The notes under the pieces: generated by a model
Seen by the model: the letters and a program-made list of their open reading frames with translations, nothing else
Databases searched by the model: none
Told to the model about the DNA's origin: nothing
Part shown: piece by piece, positions 1 to 7,493 of the stretch
Position numbering within the stretch: position 1 is the first letter of the stretch
How the letters are laid out: every line of letters starts with the position of its first letter
Position numbers and translations under genes: made by a program
DNA from: Candidatus Woesearchaeota archaeon
GTDB lineage: Archaea > Nanobdellota > Nanobdellia > Woesearchaeales > WJKL01
Direction of reading: 5' to 3'
Assembly (NCBI GenBank): GCA_019322435.1
Contig: JAHWIR010000002.1
Location: 1-18,626 of the forward strand
DNA length: 18,626 bases

Positions 1-1
1 A

Positions 2-770
2 ACCATTAACACAGGAGAGCAATGCGACGGTTCAAACATAACAAATCTATGTCCAGACTTTGATAACTTCTTAGGAGGCTACTTAGAATGCAATGCAGAC
101 TGCACTTTAAATCTCTCACAATGCTCAACAACAGACGTATGCGGAGATGGATTTGTAAACTGGTCAATAGAACAATGCGATGATGGCAACCTAACTGGAT
201 TAGGATGCTCTGACATTGACAGCTTCACAGGAGGAACATTGACATGTACAAATGACTGCCTATGGAATACATCTCAGTGTACAGGAACCCCAGCAGGAGT
301 CTGCGGAGATGGAGCCATAAATCCAGGAGAACAATGTGATTGGAATGGCAGCAACATAACAAACTTATGCACACAATACGATTCATTCACAGGAGGATTC
401 CTAACCTGCACCCAAAACTGCACTTTAAATCTCTCACAATGCTCAACAACATCTGTATGTGGAGATGGATTCGTTAACTGGTCAATAGGAGAACAATGCG
501 ATGATGGCAATCTTACTGGTTTAGGATGCTCAAATATTGACAGCTATACAGGAGGAACATTGACATGCACAAACAACTGTATATGGAATGTTTCACAATG
601 CACTGGTTTATCACCAGGATTCTGCGGAGATGGAGCCATAAACTCAGAAGAACAATGTGATGGTTCAAACATCACAAATATTTGCACAGACTTCGACAAC
701 TTCCTAGGAGGAAACCTAATCTGTACTAATTGTACTCTCAACACTTCAAACTGTTCATTAGCAGATGCCG
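2..770 (+). repeat. Alternating tandem Cys-rich modules, about 106 aa per pair
   Basis: Two module types alternate A-B-A-B-A. Type A carries GEQCD (or EEQCD) at about bases 17, 329 and 650; type B carries CGDGFVNWSI at about 137 and 455. Equivalent cysteine codons of type A lie at 23, 335 and 656, spacings of 312 and 321 bases. The 9-base difference is explained by a missing Gly codon in the first B copy (WSIEQC against WSIGEQC) and a two-residue Trp-Asn insertion in the second A copy. Nucleotide identity between copies is high, suggesting recent duplication or homogenisation. The modules resemble the DUF4215-type Cys-rich repeat; this is pattern recognition, not a search result. Confidence 0.8.
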
Positions 771-3700
771 ACCTTCCAATAGTCTATCTAATCAATCCAG
801 CTAATAATGCATCTTTCAATATAGGCAATATCACATTTGATGTTAATGCAACCAATGGCGTTAACCTTTCAAACTGCACATTATACACAAATATCAGCGG
901 AACATGGCAGCAAAATCAAACAACACCACTTTCAGGAATAGCAAACTCCACACAATGGAACATAACAGATATTCCAGACGGAAGCTATCTCTGGAATGCT
1001 TATTGCTGCGACTCTGCTGGAAACTGTGCATGGAACAGCACTAACTTTACATTCTCAATAGACACAACCCCTCCAAACTCAACCATAATAACTCCGGTTG
1101 ACCAGGAGATGATAGGCAGTAATTCAATCCCATACAATGTAACTGGAAATGCAACAGACAACATTGCTGTAGCCAGTGTAGACTTGAATGTAACTGGCCC
1201 TGCAAATCTCTCAGCTGCAGCAACAGGAACAGCTGATTGGTATTACATGTGGACCCCACCAATAGATGGAACCTATGTACTGCAGTCAATAGCATATGAC
1301 GCAGCTTCAAATCAAGAAACAGACATTGAAAACATAACTGTTTATGTATACACAACATCTGACCTGGATAATTGCACCATCATAGGAAATGTTACTTTGA
1401 TAGATAGCATATGTATTAATTCAACTATTGATAATTCCACAAAAATAAACTCAACAATCATAAACAGCCTTGTAATCAACTCCACTAACAGAAATTCTAC
1501 AATAGTTGACTCAAATGAAACAAACTCTACCATATATAATTCCCTTAAATTCAACTGCACAATTACTAATTCAATAATAAACTACTCTATTAACTATCAC
1601 TGCATTATTGATGATACATATGAATATGATTCAAGAATGAATTATACGCGTACAAGCAACTCAAACATAACAGATGATGTAATAATCATCAGAAGCCATA
1701 TAAATGATTCAGCAGTGCAGAACGATTCTACTGTAGTAAACTCTACAATAGTAGATTCAACCATAGAAGACTCTAATTTAACTAATGTAACAGCATACAA
1801 CTGCACCATCATACATTCTGATATCTCAAATACAATCTGCAACAACAGCTATATGGATGACTCAGACGGAGACGGCTGGATAATTGATCCTTCTAATGTA
1901 ACTGGCTCAACATGCACAGCAGGTCCTTGTGTTGTTGTAGACTCAGATGTATTGTATTCAACAATAGCAACTTCATCAATCTATGAATCTCTTGTTGATA
2001 CCAGCACACTAACTGATGCAATAGTTAATGATTCAACTGTCCTGGACAGCACACTGACAAATACAAATGTGACAAACTCCACAGTAGATGATTCAACTCT
2101 TACAGACATGGATATAAGGGATATAACAATAACAGAGACAACAGCAGACAGTTCAGTAATAGGTAATTCAACAATACTCAGAGCAACAATCAGCAATTCA
2201 GTAATAAACGACTCTACAAAAGTGGATTCTACAATCACAAGCAGCACTGTGTTAAATTCCTCAAACTATGGCTCAACTCTGTCAAATGTTGTTGAAACTA
2301 ACTCCTTCCTTAATGATTCAGCAGCATCCAATGCAGTGATCTACAACTCAACTATAATAGACACAAGCAGCTCAATACTAGGCAACACAGGAATCAATGG
2401 AATAGACACTTATAATGCAAACATAACATCTAATGACATCTACTCTGGAAACCTAACCTATCTGGGAGATGAGTATATTGTTCCTAACAATATAACTAAT
2501 ATCACCTCTCCTTGGCCATTGATCAATATCTATGCAAGATGTGGAAACGCTGTCTGTGAAAATCTTAATTCACAATGCGGAACAACAAACAACTATCCTG
2601 AATGTTATATTGATTGTGGAGTATGCCCACCAGCACCACCACCAACACCACCAACAAGAAGAGGCGTAGGAGGCGGAAGAGTAAGCATCTGCGGAGAACA
2701 ATGGAACTGCACTGACTGGGGCATCTGCCAGCCAGACGGAACAGAGACAAGATACTGCTGGGATTTGAACAAGTGTGATGATCTCTATAACCAAAGGATT
2801 GTAACCTATGTAAAAGCGTCAGTCAAGCCCAATACAACAAGATACTGTGAATTCACAGGATGCTCAGATGGACTGCTTAACTGGAATGAAACAGATATAG
2901 ACTGCGGAGGCCCGTACTGTCCTCCATGCGAAGAACTGGAAATACCATTTGTATTCAGAAAGACAATATGGGAAACTATAGTGGAATATGCTGCCTTCAA
3001 ATTCTTCCCAGCAATAGGCTCACCATTTGTACTGCTAGGAAGAGGAGCAAAAGCAGCCTATACAGGATTCAAAAACTTCATTGTAAACACATACTGGCCA
3101 TTCAGCAAAAAAACATTGCTCTTTGTCTCAAACAGGATAAAGGAAAACACCCCTATATTATGGAATGCAGTCAAGGTTGCTTCAGAAAAGACATGGCAGG
3201 GAATAAAGATAGCAGCAACAGCAACAGGCTCATTTGTAAAAGATAATGCATTCATAATCGGAACAATCATAGCAGCCATATTATTGGCACTCGGCTCATA
3301 CGAGCTCTATACATTGACAGCTCCAAAAGTCAAGAAAGGCATTGCAAACCTAAAACAACAAACAGCACGCAGAAGAAGAGCAGCAGCACAAAGACAAGCA
3401 AGAGCAGAAGCTGCACAGAGAAGAGAAGTTGCAAGAGAAAGAGCCAGACTGACAAGATTAAGAAAAGCAAAAGAAAAGGCAGCTGCAGAAGAAAGAGCAG
3501 CAAGAGCAGCAGCAAAAAGAGCAAGAAAACTAAGATTCAAGAGAAGACTGGAAAAAGCAGAAGAAACATTCATAGAACCAATTGTAAAAGCTCCAGGAAG
3601 AATCAAGAAAGGACTAGTAACAACAGGAGAAGCAATAACAACTCCATTCAAAAAGATTCCAAGAAAACTAAGAAAAACAGCAGAAAAAACAGAAGAAGCA

Positions 3701-4249
3701 GTAATAGAGCCAATCAAAGATACACAAAAAGCCATTAAAAAAGGCCTAACCAAGACAGGAAAAGCAATATCAAAGACACCTGCTGCCATAAAAGAAGAAA
3801 TAGCTGATTTGGGAGAAGTAATAAAACATGAATACACAGATACTAAAGATAAATTCAAAAAAGGATTAGCAGTAACAGGAAAAGCAATAGCCAGGCCATT
3901 CAGAAAAACCCACAGAAAAGTAAAAGAAGAAGCAATTGAGACAAAAGAAGCAATTACCAAAGGCATCAAAGTAAGGCATGTCAGGGTAAAAGATGAGATG
4001 GCCAAGAGAAAACATATCAGAGCAACCAAAGAAGGAATCAAAGAAGCAAAGATTAAGCATATAAAAACAAAGCAGGAATACCAAAAAGCACTGACCAGCT
4101 ATGTAGTCAGGTCCTTAAAAGAAGGAAAATCAAGAGCAGACATCCAGAAAGAATTCATTGCAAAAGGCTGGCCTAAGAAATTCACAGAAGAATATATCAA
4201 CAGAGTAGCTGACATTGCTGAGTTAAAAGGCAAGGGACTGAAATTTTAG
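2..4249 (+). CDS. Giant multidomain surface protein, 5' end outside the window
   Basis: The frame is open from base 2, so the N-terminus and any signal peptide lie upstream; 1415 residues are visible. Domains in order: Cys-rich CGDG/GEQCD modules (2-770); two Ig-like segments with TTPP and DGSYLWNAYCCD-type motifs (about 770-1365); a long five-residue repeat rich in N-S-T sequons (about 1385-2375), interrupted by an acidic DSDGDG stretch near 1860 that resembles a calcium loop; a proline/glycine linker (2625-2680); a thrombospondin-1-like WNCTDWGIC segment near 2700; a CSDGLLNW...DIDCGG module (2860-2935); a strong membrane segment (about 3247-3320); then a very basic Ala/Arg/Lys helix and three KKGLxxTGxAI repeats, ending in a KGWPKKF helical segment. 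The architecture implies a large glycosylated exterior and a cytoplasmic basic tail. The function is unknown; adhesion or cell-cell contact is a guess. Confidence 0.88.
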   Translation, partial: TINTGEQCDGSNITNLCPDFDNFLGGYLECNADCTLNLSQCSTTDVCGDGFVNWSIEQCDDGNLTGLGCSDIDSFTGGTLTCTNDCLWNTSQCTGTPAGVCGDGAINPGEQCDWNGSNITNLCTQYDSFTGGFLTCTQNCTLNLSQCSTTSVCGDGFVNWSIGEQCDDGNLTGLGCSNIDSYTGGTLTCTNNCIWNVSQCTGLSPGFCGDGAINSEEQCDGSNITNICTDFDNFLGGNLICTNCTLNTSNCSLADADLPIVYLINPANNASFNIGNITFDVNATNGVNLSNCTLYTNISGTWQQNQTTPLSGIANSTQWNITDIPDGSYLWNAYCCDSAGNCAWNSTNFTFSIDTTPPNSTIITPVDQEMIGSNSIPYNVTGNATDNIAVASVDLNVTGPANLSAAATGTADWYYMWTPPIDGTYVLQSIAYDAASNQETDIENITVYVYTTSDLDNCTIIGNVTLIDSICINSTIDNSTKINSTIINSLVINSTNRNSTIVDSNETNSTIYNSLKFNCTITNSIINYSINYHCIIDDTYEYDSRMNYTRTSNSNITDDVIIIRSHINDSAVQNDSTVVNSTIVDSTIEDSNLTNVTAYNCTIIHSDISNTICNNSYMDDSDGDGWIIDPSNVTGSTCTAGPCVVVDSDVLYSTIATSSIYESLVDTSTLTDAIVNDSTVLDSTLTNTNVTNSTVDDSTLTDMDIRDITITETTADSSVIGNSTILRATISNSVINDSTKVDSTITSSTVLNSSNYGSTLSNVVETNSFLNDSAASNAVIYNSTIIDTSSSILGNTGINGIDTYNANITSNDIYSGNLTYLGDEYIVPNNITNITSPWPLINIYARCGNAVCENLNSQCGTTNNYPECYIDCGVCPPAPPPTPPTRRGVGGGRVSICGEQWNCTDWGICQPDGTETRYCWDLNKCDDLYNQRIVTYVKASVKPNTTRYCEFTGCSDGLLNWNETDIDCGGPYCPPCEELEIPFVFRKTIWETIVEYAAFKFFPAIGSPFVLLGRGAKAAYTGFKNFIVNTYWPFSKKTLLFVSNRIKENTPILWNAVKVASEKTWQGIKIAATATGSFVKDNAFIIGTIIAAILLALGSYELYTLTAPKVKKGIANLKQQTARRRRAAAQRQARAEAAQRREVARERARLTRLRKAKEKAAAEERAARAAAKRARKLRFKRRLEKAEETFIEPIVKAPGRIKKGLVTTGEAITTPFKKIPRKLRKTAEKTEEAVIEPIKDTQKAIKKGLTKTGKAISKTPAAIKEEIADLGEVIKHEYTDTKDKFKKGLAVTGKAIARPFRKTHRKVKEEAIETKEAITKGIKVRHVRVKDEMAKRKHIRATKEGIKEAKIKHIKTKQEYQKALTSYVVRSLKEGKSRADIQKEFIAKGWPKKFTEEYINRVADIAELKGKGLKF
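1385..2375 (+). repeat. Pentapeptide (15-nt) repeat, S-T-[IVL]-x-[ND], sequon-rich
   Basis: The protein falls into a five-residue register for most of this stretch, for example INSTI DNSTK INSTI and later DSTVL DSTLT NTNVT NSTVD. Three blocks (about 1385-1620, 1705-1850, 1935-2375) are separated by short non-repeat inserts. The pattern places small Ser/Cys two residues before an Ile/Val/Leu, as in pentapeptide-repeat right-handed quadrilateral beta helices, but with Thr where Asp/Asn is usual in A-(D/N)-L-x-x. Many units contain an N-x-S/T sequon. A beta-solenoid fold is inferred. Confidence 0.72.
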
Positions 4250-4254
4250 CTAAA

Positions 4255-4272
4255 GTTTTTGCAAGCAAAAAC
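4255..4272 (+). terminator. Perfect 8-bp hairpin just after the surface protein
   Basis: GTTTTTGC and GCAAAAAC pair perfectly around an AA spacer, six bases after the stop codon. A second weaker stem (GAGTT with AACTC) follows at about 4274-4290, and a T-rich run at 4311-4329. It may help end the upstream transcript, though archaeal termination depends mainly on oligo-T, so the role is tentative. Confidence 0.4.
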
Positions 4273-4300
4273 AGAGTTCTCGTTAAACTCGAACTAAAAC

Positions 4301-4308
4301 TTTTTAAA
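4301..4308 (+). promoter_or_regulatory. TATA box for the methylthiotransferase gene
   Basis: TTTTTAAA is centred about 29 bases upstream of the ATG at 4333. With the usual archaeal spacing the transcript would begin within a few bases of the start codon, giving a leaderless mRNA. No Shine-Dalgarno sequence is present, which agrees. Confidence 0.5.
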
Positions 4309-4332
4309 CAAATTTCTCTTTCTATTTTTCTT

Positions 4333-5601
4333 ATGGTAAAGATATTCATAAAAACATACGGATGCGCACTGAATCAGTCAGATTCAGAGCTCATGGCAGG
4401 ATTGTTGAAGCAAGCAAGATTTGAGATAATCAATGATCCAGATGATGCTTTTATCATCATAATAAACACATGCACTGTAAAAGGCCCAAGTGAAACTAAA
4501 TTCTACAAATATCTCAAAGAATTAAAAAGAAAATACAAATACAAGAAGATAATCATAACAGGCTGCATCCCGCAGACATCTACTAACAAACTAAAAGGAT
4601 ATGCATTATTAGGGACCTCTCAGATAACAAACATTGTCCAGCTGGTAGAAGAAGTTCTCAATGAAAATCCCATCAGGATGCTGGCCAAAGAACAGCTTCC
4701 AAGAATCAATCTTCCAAAAATAAGAAAAAATCCTGTTATCGAAATAATCCCTATCTGTGAAGGCTGTTTAGGAGCTCCATGCTCATATTGCCTTGTTAAA
4801 AAAGCAAGAGGCCAGTTAAGGTCATATCCAAAAGAAGATCTTATAAATCAGGCAAGAAAAGCAATTGTTAAAGACAGGATCCCAGAGATATGGATTACAG
4901 CCCAAGATACAGGCTGTTATGGAAAAGATATCAACAGTTCCTTGCCGGAATTATTAGAAGAAATAATAAAGATTCCAGGAGAATTTAAAATAAGGCTTGG
5001 CATGCTTAACCCAAATCATGTTTATGAATTCCTGGATGATCTAATTGAGATATACAAATCAGAAAAAATGTTCAAATTCCTCCATATTCCAGTGCAGTCT
5101 GGAAACAATGATATATTAAAAGCAATGAAAAGAAAATACACACCAGAGCAATTCAAGGAAATAATCAAAAGATTCAAAGCAGCAATCCCAAACATCACTA
5201 TAGCAACAGATATCATTGTCGGCTTTCCAGGAGAGACAGAAGAGCAATATCAAGATTCTCTTGATTTAATAAAAGAAATAACCCCAGATGTTTTAAACAG
5301 ATCAAGATTCTGGCCTCGCCCAAAAACAGCAGCAGCAAAGCTGGAAAACAGAGTTCCAGGCCCGGAGATTAAAAGAAGATCATCTTTAATATCTTCAATC
5401 TTTACAAATATCTCTCGAATGAGAAATGAAAGATGGCAGGATTGGGTTGGAATTGTCTTAGTTGATGAAATCGGCAAAGACAACACAAAAGTCGCAAGAA
5501 ACTTTGCTTACAAGCCAGTTGTTATTCCAGGAAAATACCAGCTTGGAGATAAATTAAAAGTCAGGATCAACAAAACAACTAATTTTGACTTGAGAGCATA
5601 A
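4333..5601 (+). CDS. tRNA t6A37 methylthiotransferase (e-MtaB/CDKAL1-like)
   Basis: 422 aa. The family is a radical-SAM enzyme that adds a methylthio group to t6A at tRNA position 37. The N-terminal UPF0004 domain has its three cluster cysteines at C11 (TYGCALNQSDSE), C47 (NTCTVK) and C78 (TGCIPQ). The radical-SAM core follows, with KKARGQLRSYP, WITAQDTGCYGKD, HIPVQSGNNDILKAMKR and IVGFPGETEEQ, then a C-terminal TRAM-like domain (about 365-420). One oddity is the radical-SAM cluster, which reads C145-LGAP-C150-SY-C153 (CX4CX2C), where CX3CX2C is normal. The gene is monocistronic by context, with its own TATA box and no SD. Length and motifs make the family secure; the archaeal branch is inferred from KKARG and the gene's host. 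Confidence 0.92.
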   Translation: MVKIFIKTYGCALNQSDSELMAGLLKQARFEIINDPDDAFIIIINTCTVKGPSETKFYKYLKELKRKYKYKKIIITGCIPQTSTNKLKGYALLGTSQITNIVQLVEEVLNENPIRMLAKEQLPRINLPKIRKNPVIEIIPICEGCLGAPCSYCLVKKARGQLRSYPKEDLINQARKAIVKDRIPEIWITAQDTGCYGKDINSSLPELLEEIIKIPGEFKIRLGMLNPNHVYEFLDDLIEIYKSEKMFKFLHIPVQSGNNDILKAMKRKYTPEQFKEIIKRFKAAIPNITIATDIIVGFPGETEEQYQDSLDLIKEITPDVLNRSRFWPRPKTAAAKLENRVPGPEIKRRSSLISSIFTNISRMRNERWQDWVGIVLVDEIGKDNTKVARNFAYKPVVIPGKYQLGDKLKVRINKTTNFDLRA

Positions 5602-5651
5602 GTTTTGACAAAAACTTTATGTTTGTGGTTCCGAAGGAAGCACTTCACATA
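5600..5651 (+). terminator. Two consecutive hairpins after the methylthiotransferase
   Basis: A 7-bp stem (AAGTTTT/AAAACTT, loop GACA, 5600-5617) overlaps the stop codon. It is followed by a longer interrupted stem (TATGT, GTG, TTCC pairing with GGAA, CAC, ACATA) at 5618-5651 with a GAA loop. There is no strong oligo-T run. This is terminator-like or a structured 3' end, and it lies just before the next TATA box. Confidence 0.4.
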
Positions 5652-5653
5652 GC

Positions 5654-5661
5654 TTTATATA
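5654..5661 (+). promoter_or_regulatory. TATA box for the nucleotidyltransferase-mutase unit
   Basis: TTTATATA lies about 27 bases upstream of the ATG at 5685, which predicts a leaderless transcript. There is no SD ahead of 5685, whereas the second gene of the unit has one. Confidence 0.6.
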
Positions 5662-5684
5662 TTATATAAATTTCACTTATTAAA

Positions 5685-6092
5685 ATGACTACAGTTTGTG
5701 TAAGCGGATATTTTACAGTGCTGCATAAAGGGCACATAAATCTATTTGAAGAAGCAAGGAAATTAGGGGATAAACTAATTGTAATTATAAATAACAATAA
5801 TCAGCAAATAGCAAAAAAAGGCAAATTAATACATGATGCTGAAGATATCAAATATATAATTGAAAGATTAAAGATGGTAGATGAAGCTGTTATCTCTATT
5901 GACAAAGATGCAAGTCAATGTGAGACATTAAGGATGATCAAGCCAGATATTTTTGCAAATGGAGGGGACAGAAATCAAGAAAACGTTCCTGAGACTCCGG
6001 TTTGTGCTGAACTGAATATTAAGATGGTAGATAATGTTGGAGGAGAAAAACTTAACAGTTCAAGCGATATTCTGAAAAAAGGAGAACAATAG
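5685..6092 (+). CDS. HxGH nucleotidyltransferase (cytidylyltransferase-like)
   Basis: 135 aa. The N-terminus VSGYFTVLHKGHINLFEEAR carries the HxGH nucleotide-binding motif (HKGH, residues 15-18) of the TagD/RfaE-C/FAD-synthetase superfamily, which transfers a nucleotidyl group from CTP or ATP to a phosphorylated substrate. The middle has FANGGDRNQENVPE (about 92-105) and the C-terminus GGEKLNSSSDIL, a variant of the usual RTxG/SST substrate loop. The length matches a stand-alone single-domain member. It starts a two-gene unit; the phosphohexomutase gene begins two bases after its stop codon. The substrate cannot be read from sequence. A sugar phosphate is suggested by the neighbour; glycerol phosphate or FMN remain possible. 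Confidence 0.8.
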   Translation: MTTVCVSGYFTVLHKGHINLFEEARKLGDKLIVIINNNNQQIAKKGKLIHDAEDIKYIIERLKMVDEAVISIDKDASQCETLRMIKPDIFANGGDRNQENVPETPVCAELNIKMVDNVGGEKLNSSSDILKKGEQ

Positions 6093-6093
6093 A

Positions 6094-7413
6094 ATGACTG
6101 GAATCTATAAAGCATATGACATAAGAGGCATTTATCCTTCTGAACTAAATGAAGACACTGCTTACAAGATAGGAAGAGCTTTTGTCCAATTTCTGAAGAC
6201 AGATGAAGTTCTTGTTGGACGGGACGGAAGATTATCCTCTCCAAAACTGTTTGAAGCATTGACAAATGGAATAACAGACCAGGGTGCAAATGTCATTGAC
6301 ATCGGCCTGGCTTCAACACCAATGTTTTATTTTGGAGCTGCAAAAGCAAAAGCAGCAGTCATGGTTACAGCTTCTCATAATCCAAAAGAATACAACGGCT
6401 TCAAGTTCTGCAAGGAAAACGCCATTCCGATGAGCTATGACACTGGAATCAATGAAGTGGAAAGATTGGTTGAGACAAAATTCCAAGAGCCAGACCAGAA
6501 AGGAGAGATAATAACAAAAGACATCATGGATGATTTCATAAAACATAATATAAGCTTTGTAAAAACAAAAAAGAGATTCAAGATTGTTGTTGATGCTGGA
6601 AACGGCATGGGCTCTTACACATTCCCGAAAATATTCGAAAAATTGCCATTTGATTTCATCCCATTGTATTGTGAAATGGACTTTAATTTTCCTAATCACG
6701 AGCCTAACCCTCTAAAATATGAAACTCTTGCTGATTTGCAGAAAAAAGTTATAGAAGAAAAAGCTGATTTAGGTATTGCTTTGGATGGAGATGGAGACAG
6801 GTGCAACCTGATAGATGAAAAAGGAGAGATAATTACGAATGACCTGACAACAGCACTGATTGCAAAAGCACTGCTCAAGAAAAACAAAGGTGCAAAAATC
6901 CTTTATGATCTCAGATCCTCAAAAATAGTCCCTGAATTTATTGAAAAAAACAAAGGGCATCCTGTCATCTCCAGAGTAGGCCATTCTTTTATCAAGGCAA
7001 AGATGAGAGAGCAAGATGCAGTCTTTGCAGGAGAACTTTCAGGCCATTTCTACTATAAAGACAGTTTTTTTACAGAATCTAGTTTTATTACACTTGCATT
7101 AACCCTTAATCTTCTGGCAGAAGAAAAAAAGTCTTTGTCCAAATTAGTTAAACCATTAAAAAAATACTTCCCATCAGGAGAGATCAATTCAGAAGTTGCT
7201 GATAAAGAAGCAAAAATAAAAGAGATTGAGCAGAAATACAAAGATGCTGAAAAAACACTTCACATTGACGGCATCAGCATCTATTTCAAAGATTATTGGT
7301 TCAATGTACGTCCTTCTAATACAGAGCCTTTGCTAAGATTAAATCTAGAAGCTGATACAAAAGAATTGATGGAACAGAAAAGAGATGAACTTCTAAAGCT
7401 TATCCGAGCATAA
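6094..7413 (+). CDS. Phosphomannomutase/phosphoglucomutase family enzyme
   Basis: 439 aa, full length for the alpha-D-phosphohexomutase family, which interconverts hexose 6-phosphate and hexose 1-phosphate. All four active-site loops are present: TASHNP with the phosphoserine (S94), the metal-binding DGDGDR (231-236), the sugar-specificity loop GELSGH (313-318), and the phosphate-binding RPSNTEP (406-412). The GExSGH form is typical of mannose/glucose enzymes rather than glucosamine or N-acetylglucosamine mutases. The start has a GGAG Shine-Dalgarno 10 bases upstream and follows the nucleotidyltransferase stop by one base, so the two are co-transcribed. It probably supplies hexose 1-phosphate for nucleotide-sugar and glycan synthesis, which would suit the sequon-rich surface proteins nearby. 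Confidence 0.93.
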   Translation: MTGIYKAYDIRGIYPSELNEDTAYKIGRAFVQFLKTDEVLVGRDGRLSSPKLFEALTNGITDQGANVIDIGLASTPMFYFGAAKAKAAVMVTASHNPKEYNGFKFCKENAIPMSYDTGINEVERLVETKFQEPDQKGEIITKDIMDDFIKHNISFVKTKKRFKIVVDAGNGMGSYTFPKIFEKLPFDFIPLYCEMDFNFPNHEPNPLKYETLADLQKKVIEEKADLGIALDGDGDRCNLIDEKGEIITNDLTTALIAKALLKKNKGAKILYDLRSSKIVPEFIEKNKGHPVISRVGHSFIKAKMREQDAVFAGELSGHFYYKDSFFTESSFITLALTLNLLAEEKKSLSKLVKPLKKYFPSGEINSEVADKEAKIKEIEQKYKDAEKTLHIDGISIYFKDYWFNVRPSNTEPLLRLNLEADTKELMEQKRDELLKLIRA

Positions 7414-7420
7414 AAGAAAG

Positions 7421-7430
7421 ATTTAAATAG
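7421..7430 (+). promoter_or_regulatory. TATA box for the first anchored paralog
   Basis: ATTTAAATAG lies 8 bases after the mutase stop codon. Initiation about 25 bases downstream would give a leader of roughly 40 nt that includes the palindrome at 7460-7479 and the AAGGTG ribosome binding site. Confidence 0.45.
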
Positions 7431-7459
7431 TATTATCCTTAATATTCACTAAAAGCAAC

Positions 7460-7479
7460 TTATTTTTTGCAAAAAATAA
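7460..7479. repeat. 20-bp perfect palindrome in the leader
   Basis: TTATTTTTT-GC-AAAAAATAA reads the same on both strands and ends just before the AAAGGTG ribosome binding site of the gene at 7494. It could be an operator or an mRNA hairpin next to the SD. In such an A/T-rich region, chance cannot be excluded. Confidence 0.5.
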
Positions 7480-7493
7480 AAAGGTGTTTAATT

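Noticed and set aside
1342..2247. Several minus-strand frames opposite the repeat region
   Set aside because: Low-complexity Val/Glu/Ser products mirror the N-S-T codons of the plus-strand repeat; no signals of their own.
1385..2375. Short regular repeats as a possible CRISPR array
   Set aside because: The period is 15 nt with no spacers, and the repeats are degenerate at the DNA level but regular in protein, so they are coding.
3307..4041. Long minus-strand open frame of 244 codons, hydrophobic product
   Set aside because: It is the antisense of the purine-rich Lys/Arg/Ala coding region. The Leu/Phe/Ser/Ala composition is what the complement of such codons gives, and there is no promoter or SD.
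7467..7493. Earlier TTG start for the first anchored paralog
   Set aside because: It lies inside the palindrome and has no SD, whereas ATG 7494 follows AAGGTG in the same way as its paralog.
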